DNA of 64,000 nt, from contig JAVBLZ010000006.1 of the NCBI GenBank assembly GCA_031553045.1, forward strand, positions 186,001 through 250,000, in the 5' to 3' direction. The DNA is from CALXQW01 sp031553045. GTDB lineage: Bacteria > Verrucomicrobiota > Verrucomicrobiia > Opitutales > Intestinicryptomonadaceae. The translations under genes were made by a program, and so were the position numbers. This document shows, in pieces, positions 8,245 to 17,090 of the stretch (within the stretch, counting starts at the first letter, position 1; every line of letters starts with the position of its first letter). The notes under the pieces are model-generated. The model ran no database searches. It worked only from the letters and a program-made list of their open reading frames with translations, and was not told the DNA's origin.

Positions 8245-9499
8245 AAAATTTTTGACATTTTCTGTCATACTTTCGGCATCGCTTTTTGCTGATGAAAATT
8301 ACGATTTGGCGCTTAAACATTACCTTGAAGGTGATTATGAAAAATCCAAAGAAGCTATGGAGAAATCTGAAGTTTTGGATGATGAAAAAGTGCGCTTCAA
8401 AGATTTTGTAATTGCAACAATTTATGCGTATCAGGGCGGCAAAGTCGGCGATATCTTAAAGCTATTTGAGAGCTGTTTTAAAAACCCGCCAAAGAATCAA
8501 GAGGTCAAATTGGCTAGCGTTTTTGCAAGATTTGCAAATGCAAATAAGCTTTACGCAAAATCTTTGGAATATCTTAATTTGTTGCCAGATTTTGAAGACA
8601 AAATTTTGTATCAAAATTCAATGCTGGCTTGGTATTATGCGCTTGCAAATTTGAACTGCGGCAATGAAGAAAAATCTTTAAAAATTTTATCTACTATCTG
8701 GGATAAATTTTCAGAAGACTTTAACGACGATTCTTGTGATTTAATTGCCTTTGAAAAGTCAACCAAGCAAGAAAACATTGCTAATTTTACTCTCACCAAG
8801 GCACAATTTGAGAGCGTTAAAAACCTTACGGCAAAATTCAGGGCGGCAATAATAAATTCAACTCCAATTCCCGAAATCAAACCTGAAGACCTGGGTAAAT
8901 TAAGTGTCGCCCAACTTTTATATCTAAGCAAAATCAATGCTAATGACTTTGCGATATTTGCCTTGCAAGATAGGGCAATGCTTCAAGAAAACTCGGTGTA
9001 TTCACCAAAGGCATTGCTATATCTGGCTGAAAAAAAGTTTGCCGAAAAATCCTACGAAGATGCGATACTTCTTTGTGAAGACTCCCTTAAGCTTACACCG
9101 CCAAATATTTTAGACACATATCCCGCCTTGATGCTTAAAGGCGACATATTGCGCATGCAGGGCAAGTATGACGATTCAAGGAAAGTCTATCTTGAAATTG
9201 CCCTGAGCAAAGTTTTAAAAGGCGTGCCTTTGGCGGAATCTTTGTATAAACTCGGAATTTGCTGGTATGAAGAAAAAAACTATCTCAATGCGCACTCGTA
9301 TTTTGAGAGAGTATATGTGGTGTATTTCCCTTTTGATTATTGGGCTTCACGGGCATACTTGTACGATGCAAAAAGCCTGATGTTTTTAGAGTATCATACT
9401 GACGCAAAAAAAGTTTTAAGGGAATATTTGCGCCGTTCAAAATTTAGGGAGAATGCAATTTATAAAGAAGCAAAAAACTTGCTTGATAGTATGCAATAA
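8228..9499 (+). CDS. Secreted tetratricopeptide-repeat protein
   Basis: 423 residues with a signal peptide (FLTFSVILSASLFA, cleavage near residue 21). The rest is mostly paired helices. TPR-like units are seen near residues 22-60, 265-300, 300-340 and 335-400, for example LYKLGICWYEEKNYLNAHSY. Such periplasmic TPR proteins are scaffolds; the general pattern recalls BamD/YbgF-like proteins, but no specific family is recognised. The start overlaps dus by 17 nt. It converges with the next gene, whose stop is immediately adjacent (9499/9500). Confidence 0.8.
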   Translation: MTSFYKKFLTFSVILSASLFADENYDLALKHYLEGDYEKSKEAMEKSEVLDDEKVRFKDFVIATIYAYQGGKVGDILKLFESCFKNPPKNQEVKLASVFARFANANKLYAKSLEYLNLLPDFEDKILYQNSMLAWYYALANLNCGNEEKSLKILSTIWDKFSEDFNDDSCDLIAFEKSTKQENIANFTLTKAQFESVKNLTAKFRAAIINSTPIPEIKPEDLGKLSVAQLLYLSKINANDFAIFALQDRAMLQENSVYSPKALLYLAEKKFAEKSYEDAILLCEDSLKLTPPNILDTYPALMLKGDILRMQGKYDDSRKVYLEIALSKVLKGVPLAESLYKLGICWYEEKNYLNAHSYFERVYVVYFPFDYWASRAYLYDAKSLMFLEYHTDAKKVLREYLRRSKFRENAIYKEAKNLLDSMQ

Positions 9500-10165
9500 T
9501 TATTTCTTTACGCTAAATTCAAATTCAGAATACGGCCACTTTGCCTGTCCTATAAGCTCCGTTTTTTCTTTATTCAAGACGCATTTGTAAGACATTTTCC
9601 CGAAAGGCACTGTGAATGAAAGTTGCGAATTTTCAAACTTTATATCAAAGGCGGGTATTGCGCTTGGGGTTAAGCGAGGTATATTCAAATCAATGAAGTA
9701 TCGTTCTTCATGCAAATAAATTTTAATTTTAAATTCAATATTTTCATTTTTATTTTTCAAATATCCAGACCACACGCCTAGCAAATCTTTATCAGGATTT
9801 ATTGGTGGAGTAGTTATGTATGAAAAATCTATGGGGTAATAGTCTTCTGCCTCTAAATATTCTGCGGAAATTATATTTTTTTCTTCAATAAACTTACCTT
9901 CTAAGCGGGCATTAAGGTAGGTGAATTTTAAAGAAAGTAATTTGCCGTCAAATTTCAAATCTTCAACTTTGCAGTTGCGCAAAGAGTGTTGTGGACAGTC
10001 AAAAGTTGCCGAATAGCTTTCGGCATTTTTTGATACATAAAGAATTATGTCTATAGGTAAACCCTTGTAATAAATATCACCTTTCCAAACACCGGGAAGT
10101 GTATCTTTTGCGGTCGCCGAGAGGACGAAAAGAGTCAGCATTAATAGAAGGGAAAATTTTTTCAT
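9500..10165 (-). CDS. Hypothetical secreted protein
   Basis: 221 residues with a clear signal peptide (FSLLLMLTLFVLSATA, cleavage near residue 19). The mature part has two similar halves. Residues 25-115 contain LPGVWKGDIYYKGLPIDIILYV and residues 125-220 contain LLGVWSGYLKNKNENIEFKIKI, each beginning with a GVW-G motif and continuing in beta-rich sequence. This suggests an internally duplicated beta-barrel or lipocalin-like unit. Function unknown. It is a single-gene unit between convergent and divergent neighbours. Confidence 0.75.
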   Translation of the reverse strand: MKKFSLLLMLTLFVLSATAKDTLPGVWKGDIYYKGLPIDIILYVSKNAESYSATFDCPQHSLRNCKVEDLKFDGKLLSLKFTYLNARLEGKFIEEKNIISAEYLEAEDYYPIDFSYITTPPINPDKDLLGVWSGYLKNKNENIEFKIKIYLHEERYFIDLNIPRLTPSAIPAFDIKFENSQLSFTVPFGKMSYKCVLNKEKTELIGQAKWPYSEFEFSVKK

Positions 10166-10256
10166 TACAAAAATTCAAATTAATAAGAGCCAATTTGCAA
10201 ATATTTTATCGGAAATTCTGCTTGCCCAAAACATTTTTAACGCTTGAATTGGTGAA

Positions 10257-11204
10257 ATGAAACGCATTCTTGGCATATCCTTATTATTAGTATTCATCAC
10301 GGCATCTCTTTTTTCAAAAGAGATAAGGCTTCTGACAATAGGCAACAGTTTTGCTGAAAGCGCACTGAAGTTTTTGCCGCAAATTGCGGAGTCTGCGCCA
10401 GACTGCAAACTTATTTACATAAAGGCAAACCACCCAGGGTGTGAACTTTCACGCCACTGGCGATATATTCAAGAGGAAGACGGCGTGATTGCGCCTGAGC
10501 CAAAATTTGATAAAGACGGTAAAGACATTACCCCAAAAGACATAATCAGATACGGCGGCGGGAAATCAAAACTAAAAGACCTTTTGAAAAGCGACAAATG
10601 GGATATTGTAACAATTCAGCAGGCAAGTACTTTTAGTTGGCAGAATGATTCATATTTCCCCTACGCAAAAGAGATTTATGATTATGTGAAAAAATATTCC
10701 CCCCAAGCGGAGGTTGTTTTTCAACAAACTTGGGCTTACAGAATTGATGAGCCGCGTCTTAAAAAGTGGGAAATTACCCAACAGGAAATGTATGAAAAAT
10801 TAACTCAAGCGTATAATGATGCCGCCAAAAAGCTCAAAGTGCGTCAGATACCAACTGGTTATGCGGTGCAACTTTTCAGGGAAAAATCTGCAAAAAAATT
10901 TGTGGAATATACTGAGGATGAAATTAAAAATTTGACGCCCCCCAACGTGCTCCCACTTGCGATTGACCCCGCAGGCTTTATGTCTTGGAAAAAAGACAAA
11001 AACGGCAAGCTCTATCTTTCAAAAGACGCATTCCATCTGAATGATAGAGGAGCGTATTTGCAAGGATGCCTGTGGTTTGCATTCTTATTTAATGAACCCA
11101 CAAGCAAGATAAAATTTGCTCCAGATGCTCTTTCTAAAGATGAGGCAAAGTTTGTAAGAGAAATTGCGCAAAAAGCTCTAGACACTTTCAAACAGGCAAA
11201 TTAA
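10257..11204 (+). CDS. Secreted SGNH-type hydrolase, DUF4886-like
   Basis: 315 residues with a signal peptide (ILGISLLLVFITASLFS). The block I motif is LLTIGNSFAESALKFL (Ser nucleophile in GNSF) and the C-terminal catalytic dyad region is DAFHLNDRGAYLQG (DxxH). DUF4886 proteins are SGNH-fold hydrolases common in polysaccharide-degrading Bacteroidota and Verrucomicrobiota; probable substrates are acyl groups on glycans, but this is inferred. The middle segment TIQQASTFSWQND matches block III position. Monocistronic. Confidence 0.85.
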   Translation: MKRILGISLLLVFITASLFSKEIRLLTIGNSFAESALKFLPQIAESAPDCKLIYIKANHPGCELSRHWRYIQEEDGVIAPEPKFDKDGKDITPKDIIRYGGGKSKLKDLLKSDKWDIVTIQQASTFSWQNDSYFPYAKEIYDYVKKYSPQAEVVFQQTWAYRIDEPRLKKWEITQQEMYEKLTQAYNDAAKKLKVRQIPTGYAVQLFREKSAKKFVEYTEDEIKNLTPPNVLPLAIDPAGFMSWKKDKNGKLYLSKDAFHLNDRGAYLQGCLWFAFLFNEPTSKIKFAPDALSKDEAKFVREIAQKALDTFKQAN

Positions 11205-11318
11205 GCGGGTTGATTAAGAATATTTTACAATAAAAGATAACTAAAACTTAAAAGCCAAAAAATTTATATTGATGTTACATTTGATGCAATTTTATACAAA
11301 TAATTCTCAAAAGCTACA

Positions 11319-11347
11319 TTGACAAAAAAATAAATCTGAAATACCGT
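11319..11347 (+). promoter_or_regulatory. Weak candidate promoter of pyrB
   Basis: TTGACA (11319-11324) is followed after 17 nt by TACCGT (11342-11347), 17 nt before the pyrB ATG. The -10 match is poor. No attenuator hairpin or leader peptide was seen in the 160-nt gap 11205-11364. Confidence 0.25.
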
Positions 11348-11364
11348 TCTTCTTATATAGAGAT

Positions 11365-12330
11365 ATGATTTCTAAAGGATTTATCAAAAACGTTTCTTGG
11401 TCTCGCAAAGATTTGACAGACTTAGAATCTCTTTCCATTAACGAGCTTGAAGAAATTTTTTCCCTCGCAGCGCTCTACAAAGAAGCCATTACGGGCGGCG
11501 AATGTAAGTTGGATTATCTGCACGGCAAAAATATAGTAAATTTGTTTCTTGAGCCCAGTACCCGCACCAGGACTGCCTTTGAGATGGCGGCGCATAAGCT
11601 GGGGGCAAATGTGATTACAATTTCCACAAGCGCATCATCTTTGGTCAAAGGAGAATCTTTGCGTGATACGGCTATGAATATTGAATCCCTAATGGCGGAT
11701 ATGATTATCATGCGACACAGTGCGGCGGGTTCGGCTTTATATCTGGCAAAGAGGTTGTCTATCCCCGTAATCAATGCGGGAGACGGTGCGCATGCCCATC
11801 CAACACAAGGGCTTTTAGATATCTTCACAATGCGTGAAAAACTGGGGAAAGATTTAAACGGGAAAAAAATCACAATTTTGGGCGACATTCTTTTTAGCAG
11901 GGTTGCACGTTCAAATATTAATGCTCTTAAAAAGTATGGCGCAAAAATAACGCTTTCAGGCCCTGCAACTTTAGTTCCAAAGTCTTTTGAAAATATGGGC
12001 GTGAGGGTTGTATATGACCTCAAAGAGGCAGTGCAAGATGCCGATGTTGTAATGCTGCTGCGCATTCAGCATGAACGTCAAGATATCGCTTATTTCCCAT
12101 CAATATCGGAGTATGCAAATATTTTTGGTCTTAATGATTTACGTGAAGGTTGGCTTAAAAAAGACGCCCTCATAATGCACCCAGGCCCAATTAATAGGGA
12201 TGTAGAGCTTGACAGTTATCTTGCAGACTCTGCTAGAAGCGTCATCTTGACGCAGGTTACAAACGGCGTGGCGGTCAGAATGGCGGTTATGAATCTTTGT
12301 ATGCTCGCCGCAGAAAAAATGAAAAAGTAA
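11365..12330 (+). CDS. pyrB: Aspartate carbamoyltransferase catalytic chain PyrB
   Basis: 321 residues, normal length. PyrB condenses carbamoyl phosphate with aspartate in de novo pyrimidine synthesis. Carbamoyl-phosphate site LEPSTRTRTAFEMAAHKLGA, then HPTQGLLDIFTM and the aspartate-binding HPGPINRDVELD are all present. pyrC begins 1 nt after the stop, giving a pyrBC operon. No pyrI regulatory subunit is nearby, which fits the PyrB-PyrC associated class (inference). Confidence 0.96.
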   Translation: MISKGFIKNVSWSRKDLTDLESLSINELEEIFSLAALYKEAITGGECKLDYLHGKNIVNLFLEPSTRTRTAFEMAAHKLGANVITISTSASSLVKGESLRDTAMNIESLMADMIIMRHSAAGSALYLAKRLSIPVINAGDGAHAHPTQGLLDIFTMREKLGKDLNGKKITILGDILFSRVARSNINALKKYGAKITLSGPATLVPKSFENMGVRVVYDLKEAVQDADVVMLLRIQHERQDIAYFPSISEYANIFGLNDLREGWLKKDALIMHPGPINRDVELDSYLADSARSVILTQVTNGVAVRMAVMNLCMLAAEKMKK

Positions 12331-12331
12331 T

Positions 12332-13609
12332 ATGAAAAATTTAAAAAAATCAAAAAGCTTTATTATTAAAAATGGAAGGGTGATAGACCCTCTCGGCAAG
12401 ACCGACAAGGTTAGGGATATTTATATAGACGGTGGCGTCTTTGTTGCAAAACCGCCAAAAGGCGCTCTTGAAATTGACGCAAAAGGTTTGTTGGTGTGTC
12501 CTGGTTTTGTAGATGTACACGCACATCTTCGTGAACCGGGGCAATCCCGCAAAGAATCCATACAGACGGGCTCTATGGCGGCGGCTTCAGGCGGTTTCAC
12601 AAGCGTTGTGGCAATGCCAAACACGTCTCCCGCAATGGATAATCCTGCTGCTGTCAAATTACTTAACGAGATGATTAGCAAGTCGGCTATCATTAAGGTT
12701 TATCCGACAGGTTGTATCACAATGGGCAGAGAGGGGAAGTCTTTAGCGCCAATAGGCGGTTTGAAAAACGCCGGCGTTATCGCAATTACGGACGACGGCT
12801 CTTGTGTGCAGAATAATGAGCTCATGAAAAGGGCGTTGGAATATTGCAATATGTTCGGGCTCTTGGTTATGGACCATTGCCAAGATGAGTCTTTGACGGC
12901 AAAAGGTCAAGTTCATGAAGGGTATTTTTCAATGCGTACGGGTCTGAAAGGCTGGCCTTCTGCGGGGGAGGATATTATAGTCTCTCGCAATATAATACTT
13001 TCCAAATACACTGGCGCAAGGGTGCATCTTCAACATATTTCCAGCGCATTTTCTTTGGATTTAATTAGGGATGCAAAAAAACGTGGAATCAAAATTACGG
13101 TTGAAGCAACACCGCACCACCTGGCGTTGAATGATTCCGCAATTCAAGAATTTGATACAAACGCAAAAATGAATCCTCCATTGGGTTCTGAGGAAGATAG
13201 GCTTGCGCTGGTCAAGGCGGTCAAAGACGGCACTATTGATGTGATTGCCACAGATCACGCACCTCATTCCGATACGGACAAGGATAAAGAATTTGATTAC
13301 GCACCGTTTGGAATCACAGGCTTTGAGACGGCGTTCAGCGTTTGTTATGACGTCTTGGTTGAGAAAAAATTTATAGATTTAATAAAGCTTGTAGATCTTA
13401 TGACACTTGCGCCCGCAAAGCTTTTAGGCTTGGATTCCGGCACTCTTGAAATTGGCAAGGCGGCAGATTTGACTCTTATAGATTTGAATTTTAAATACCG
13501 TTATGACAAAACTTATTCACGCTCAAAAAATTCTCCTTGGTTTGGGAAAGAGCTTAAGGGCAAGCCTGTCTATACATTTGTGGACGGCAAATGTGTCTAT
13601 CCATTTTAG
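12332..13609 (+). CDS. pyrC: Dihydroorotase PyrC, class I
   Basis: 425 residues. The enzyme cyclises N-carbamoyl aspartate to dihydroorotate. Zinc ligands and the substrate Arg are in DVHAHLREPGQSRKES; further motifs are VVAMPNTSPAMDNP, VMDHCQDESL, HLQHISSAFS and the catalytic Asp in IATDHAPHSDTDKD. The length and HxHLREPG motif place it in the larger class I type that often partners PyrB. It follows pyrB by 1 nt. Confidence 0.96.
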   Translation: MKNLKKSKSFIIKNGRVIDPLGKTDKVRDIYIDGGVFVAKPPKGALEIDAKGLLVCPGFVDVHAHLREPGQSRKESIQTGSMAAASGGFTSVVAMPNTSPAMDNPAAVKLLNEMISKSAIIKVYPTGCITMGREGKSLAPIGGLKNAGVIAITDDGSCVQNNELMKRALEYCNMFGLLVMDHCQDESLTAKGQVHEGYFSMRTGLKGWPSAGEDIIVSRNIILSKYTGARVHLQHISSAFSLDLIRDAKKRGIKITVEATPHHLALNDSAIQEFDTNAKMNPPLGSEEDRLALVKAVKDGTIDVIATDHAPHSDTDKDKEFDYAPFGITGFETAFSVCYDVLVEKKFIDLIKLVDLMTLAPAKLLGLDSGTLEIGKAADLTLIDLNFKYRYDKTYSRSKNSPWFGKELKGKPVYTFVDGKCVYPF

Positions 13610-13617
13610 CGCCGTAT

Positions 13618-14394
13618 ATGGAAGAAATCCTTACAATAGGCGTATTGACGACAATAACGCTCGTTTTTTTATATCTTGAGTTTTTCAAATTCAGATATGA
13701 TTTTTGCGGGATAAGTGCGGTTAGGCTCGGCGCCAAAGATATTGCATTATTTTTGTTTGTTGTTTTTGCAACGGTCTATATCTCATTTTTCACATTGGGC
13801 TTAATAAAAAAATATTTCGTAAATATTTCCGAGTATCCGTTTTTACATGTTTTGATAAGTCAGATATTTTATATTTTTGGCATGCTTTTGTTTGTCCGTT
13901 TGACTTCATCTAAAGTTGAATTTTCGGAAAGCTATGTTTCAAAATTTAAAGCGATATTGTGGGGGGCATATTACACATTGTCCATTGCCGCAATGTTTTT
14001 ACTGGCATTGGCTTGGAAATATTTGATAACTTACATAAGCGGCGCTGAGCCCGAACAGCAAGAAACTGTCGGTATTATAGGCTCTGCAAGTGGGGTTGTT
14101 AATATTTCTTTGGCGGTGTTTTCAGTGGTATTTTTAGCGCCCATAACAGAAGAAATGTTTTTTAGAGGTCTGCTTTACAGAATTTTTAAAGCTTATATAA
14201 ACCCCGTTATTGCCGCAATATTGACGGCTATACTTTTTTCCATGTCGCACGCAAATTTGTTGGCGTCTTTGCCCTTATTTGTTTTTTCAATAGTATTTTG
14301 TTTGGCGTATGAACGCAGTGGCAGTATAGTTACACCAATCATATTACACTCAACATTCAACGCATTAAACCTTCTTTTGGTCATCTCAAAATGA
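13618..14394 (+). CDS. CPBP family intramembrane glutamic endopeptidase
   Basis: About 258 residues from the ATG at 13618, which follows the pyrC stop by 8 nt; an in-frame ATG at 13591 inside pyrC would add nine residues. There are about seven hydrophobic helices. CPBP motifs: APITEEMFFRGLLYRIF (EExxxR), FSMSHANLLASLP (His) and TPIILHSTFNALN (His/Asn). It is the second CPBP protease of the window and lies between pyrC and thiL. That linkage is not explained by any known pathway. Confidence 0.88.
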   Translation: MEEILTIGVLTTITLVFLYLEFFKFRYDFCGISAVRLGAKDIALFLFVVFATVYISFFTLGLIKKYFVNISEYPFLHVLISQIFYIFGMLLFVRLTSSKVEFSESYVSKFKAILWGAYYTLSIAAMFLLALAWKYLITYISGAEPEQQETVGIIGSASGVVNISLAVFSVVFLAPITEEMFFRGLLYRIFKAYINPVIAAILTAILFSMSHANLLASLPLFVFSIVFCLAYERSGSIVTPIILHSTFNALNLLLVISK

Positions 14395-15356
14395 CGCCCT
14401 TTGCTAAAGATTTTCCGGATTCCATTGCGTCTCTTACTGAAAAAGAGCTTATACGGCGCATAGTAAATATTTTTGGAGACACGGTTTTACCCTCGCCTTA
14501 CGGCCCTGGCGATGATTGTGCGTTAATTAAACTTACGGATTTTAAATCTGCAAACGCCCTCATAACTTCTGACGCAGTTATATTAAACAGGCATTTTTCA
14601 GATTATGAAAATCCATTTTTGGCGGGGGAAAAACTTTTGAAGCGCAATATAAGCGATATAGCCTCTATGGGCGGTAAGCCATTATTTGCGCAAAGCAGCA
14701 GCATAGCCTCAAAAAATTTGTCAATATTGTGGCTTGATGAATTTTGCAAGGGCTTGGCGCATGCTGCAAAAGAGTATGAAATCAAGTTTAGCGGCGGCGA
14801 TTTATCCGCCTATGACAGTGATTTTTTCTCAATGCACCTGACAATGCTTGGCGAAGCGCCTTTAAAACCCATGCTGCGCAACTTGGGCAAAGTTGGAGAT
14901 AAAATTTTTGTAACAGGTAAATTGGGTGCAAGTTTTGAAAGCGGAAAACATCTGACATTCAAACCCAGACTTGATGAAGGTATTTTTTTCTCTGAACAAA
15001 AGGGCGTTACTTCCTGCACAGACATAAGCGACGGATTGGCGGAAGACCTCCCTGATATACTTGAAGTTGGAATGTACGCACTCCTTAAAAATGTTCCGCA
15101 AAATATTTTAGACGGCAAAGAAGTTGGTCTTGAAAAAGCCTTATGCGATGGCGAAGATTATGAGCTTTTATTCAGTTTTAGCGGAGATTCAGAGGAGTTA
15201 AAATCAAACTTTCATTCAAAATTCGGCTATGATCTGTATGAGATAGGAAGCATAAAAAAAGCGCCAAACAAAGATTTGTCGGGCGCAATTTTTATTGAAG
15301 AAAACTCCAGAAAAGTCAGATTTTCAAAAGGTGGTTTTAGCCATTATTTGTCCTGA
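14391..15356 (+). CDS. thiL: Thiamine-monophosphate kinase ThiL
   Basis: 321 residues. ThiL phosphorylates thiamine monophosphate to the active cofactor diphosphate. It has the PurM-like ATP-binding fold: SPYGPGDDCALIKL, ISDIASMGGKPL, KFSGGDLSA, and the C-terminal CTDISDGLAEDLPDILE with CDGEDYELLF. The ATG overlaps the preceding stop by 4 nt (ATGA), so it is translationally coupled. The 3' end overlaps the convergent gene by 13 nt. Confidence 0.94.
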   Translation: MTPFAKDFPDSIASLTEKELIRRIVNIFGDTVLPSPYGPGDDCALIKLTDFKSANALITSDAVILNRHFSDYENPFLAGEKLLKRNISDIASMGGKPLFAQSSSIASKNLSILWLDEFCKGLAHAAKEYEIKFSGGDLSAYDSDFFSMHLTMLGEAPLKPMLRNLGKVGDKIFVTGKLGASFESGKHLTFKPRLDEGIFFSEQKGVTSCTDISDGLAEDLPDILEVGMYALLKNVPQNILDGKEVGLEKALCDGEDYELLFSFSGDSEELKSNFHSKFGYDLYEIGSIKKAPNKDLSGAIFIEENSRKVRFSKGGFSHYLS

Positions 15357-16990
15357 TTTCTGTTCACTTCCGGCGGCAGCCAGTCTGAAACTCTTGCACT
15401 TTTTAAAACGGTATCTTCAAATGAACTTGAGATAAACCTGCTTAATTCCAACTCTGTTTCAAATTTTGGCTTTAGAATTTTGCAGACTTTGTCTATTTTT
15501 ACCATTGCCTCAGCACTCATAGCCTTATTTTTGAGGTCCATAACATAGCTTCTGCATGCCGTCTGGAAAATTGCCTCACTTTTTTTGACAAGCAACTGAC
15601 TCTTCAAATTCTTGAATGAAGTTGCAAGTATGCTTATATTTTGAATCTGTCCGAATGTGTCCGTTAGACCTCTTAAAACAGCAAAATTTATATTGGTAAG
15701 ATTTTCCAGCGCTTTCAAGTCTGCTTCATACTTTGAGGGCTTTATTGGTTGCAGAGTTTCTATGCCGTCAATTCTGTAAAATTGCGAAACTGCCTTGCGT
15801 CGAGATAAGAAAATCTTCAAATCACGCACATCGTCTGGCTTATTCCATCTTTTATAAATGATTTTTTCCAAATCATGAACTTTTATGGCGATAAGGTATG
15901 AGCCTGTTGCATCAAACATGGGCGTACCCTGAAAAATTGAAGTTACCAAATTTGAAGTGATGCCTATGGTAAGATCTTCAACATTGGAAACGGAAGTATT
16001 TGCTAAGATTGGTGAGCCCGACCTCATATAAGTACAAATGGCTTTTTGTGTGGGCAAGTCTCTGTATAACTCAGTTTGATATGCTTGAACAGCTTTGGTG
16101 TCGGGCGGCAAATTTGGCAGGGTTGCCAATATTACAGACCTTTCTTGAGCCTCGTAAAAATCGGTAAGTGTTACAGTATCGCCCCTTATAGTCTTTAAGG
16201 TTAAGCCTTTGGGGTTATATACGTTTGGCGGGAGCACCACAAAATTTTTACCCTTAATTTCCATAATGATACCATATACGGCATCCGCTTCATTGACCAG
16301 TACGGAGGATTTGAGAGTCTCTGTCATTTTAATGCGCAGTTCTGATAATGTCAGCTTTTGATCACCACCTTTTTCATCAGCCTCAGAAGATTTTTCATCT
16401 TTATTGTTTTCCGCAATGTTTGTAATGCCTGCTTGTTTTTTAAGAGCATCCAACTGCGCATGGTAGTCATTGGGAAATTTCTTTTTGATTACCTCTTTGG
16501 TGATTGTAAAAGTTGTTTCATCCATACCTGCAGGCGCTGGAAAATTCTGTACTTCAGCTATTATTGCAGAGAGCTCGTAGATTTTTTCTTCAGCTTTTGA
16601 ATATTCAGGCTCATTTGCCTTAAATAGAGTCTCCTTTATTGATTTTGCGTCATTTTCAGAGACGCCTTCAAGAGTATATGAAAGTATATTTTGATAAGAT
16701 TCAGACTGCTTGGTTACAAACTTCGTCTGGGTAACGTAATCAAAAGGGAATTTTTCGTCCGCAGCTTTTTTGATTTTTTCAAAAACTTCCTGAGGTATTG
16801 GGAATGTGAGTGAATTTAAGTAGTCAAGGCTTACAATTTGCTCTTGAACAAACTTATTTTGAGCTGCGGCATTGTCGGGGTGGACTTCCTTGGCTTTAGC
16901 ATCAATTTTGTCTTTAATTTCTTGCGGAATCTGTGCGAATAGAGGCGCAAAAAACAAGGTGGTTAATATAAACAAAAGTAAACGTTTCAT
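15344..16990 (-). CDS. Secreted repeat protein, possibly with an inactive trypsin-like domain
   Basis: 548 residues; signal peptide LLLFILTTLFFAPLFA (cleavage near 19). Residues 20-200 hold four imperfect units of about 45 residues. Each has a Lys-rich helix then an (F/H)P-x-D/E-x-x-x-Q segment: KEVHPDNAAAQNKFVQEQ, EKFPFDYVTQTKFVTKQ, KANEPEYSKAEEKIYEL and KKFPNDYHAQLDALKKQ. Residues 235-390 are beta-rich, with VYGIIMEIKGKNFVVLP and FQGTPMFDATGSYLIAI, which resembles the end of a trypsin-like protease but lacks the GNSG nucleophile motif. The rest is helical. Family not recognised; function unknown. Monocistronic. Confidence 0.8.
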   Translation of the reverse strand: MKRLLLFILTTLFFAPLFAQIPQEIKDKIDAKAKEVHPDNAAAQNKFVQEQIVSLDYLNSLTFPIPQEVFEKIKKAADEKFPFDYVTQTKFVTKQSESYQNILSYTLEGVSENDAKSIKETLFKANEPEYSKAEEKIYELSAIIAEVQNFPAPAGMDETTFTITKEVIKKKFPNDYHAQLDALKKQAGITNIAENNKDEKSSEADEKGGDQKLTLSELRIKMTETLKSSVLVNEADAVYGIIMEIKGKNFVVLPPNVYNPKGLTLKTIRGDTVTLTDFYEAQERSVILATLPNLPPDTKAVQAYQTELYRDLPTQKAICTYMRSGSPILANTSVSNVEDLTIGITSNLVTSIFQGTPMFDATGSYLIAIKVHDLEKIIYKRWNKPDDVRDLKIFLSRRKAVSQFYRIDGIETLQPIKPSKYEADLKALENLTNINFAVLRGLTDTFGQIQNISILATSFKNLKSQLLVKKSEAIFQTACRSYVMDLKNKAMSAEAMVKIDKVCKILKPKFETELELSRFISSSFEDTVLKSARVSDWLPPEVNRNQDK

Positions 16991-17090
16991 AAAATTTAGA
17001 CTATTGCAATGCTCTCAAATGTCAATTTTTGTTTGAAAGAAAATTAAATAAACCTTGCGAAAATTGATAGTATCTGGGAGATTTGTCCGA

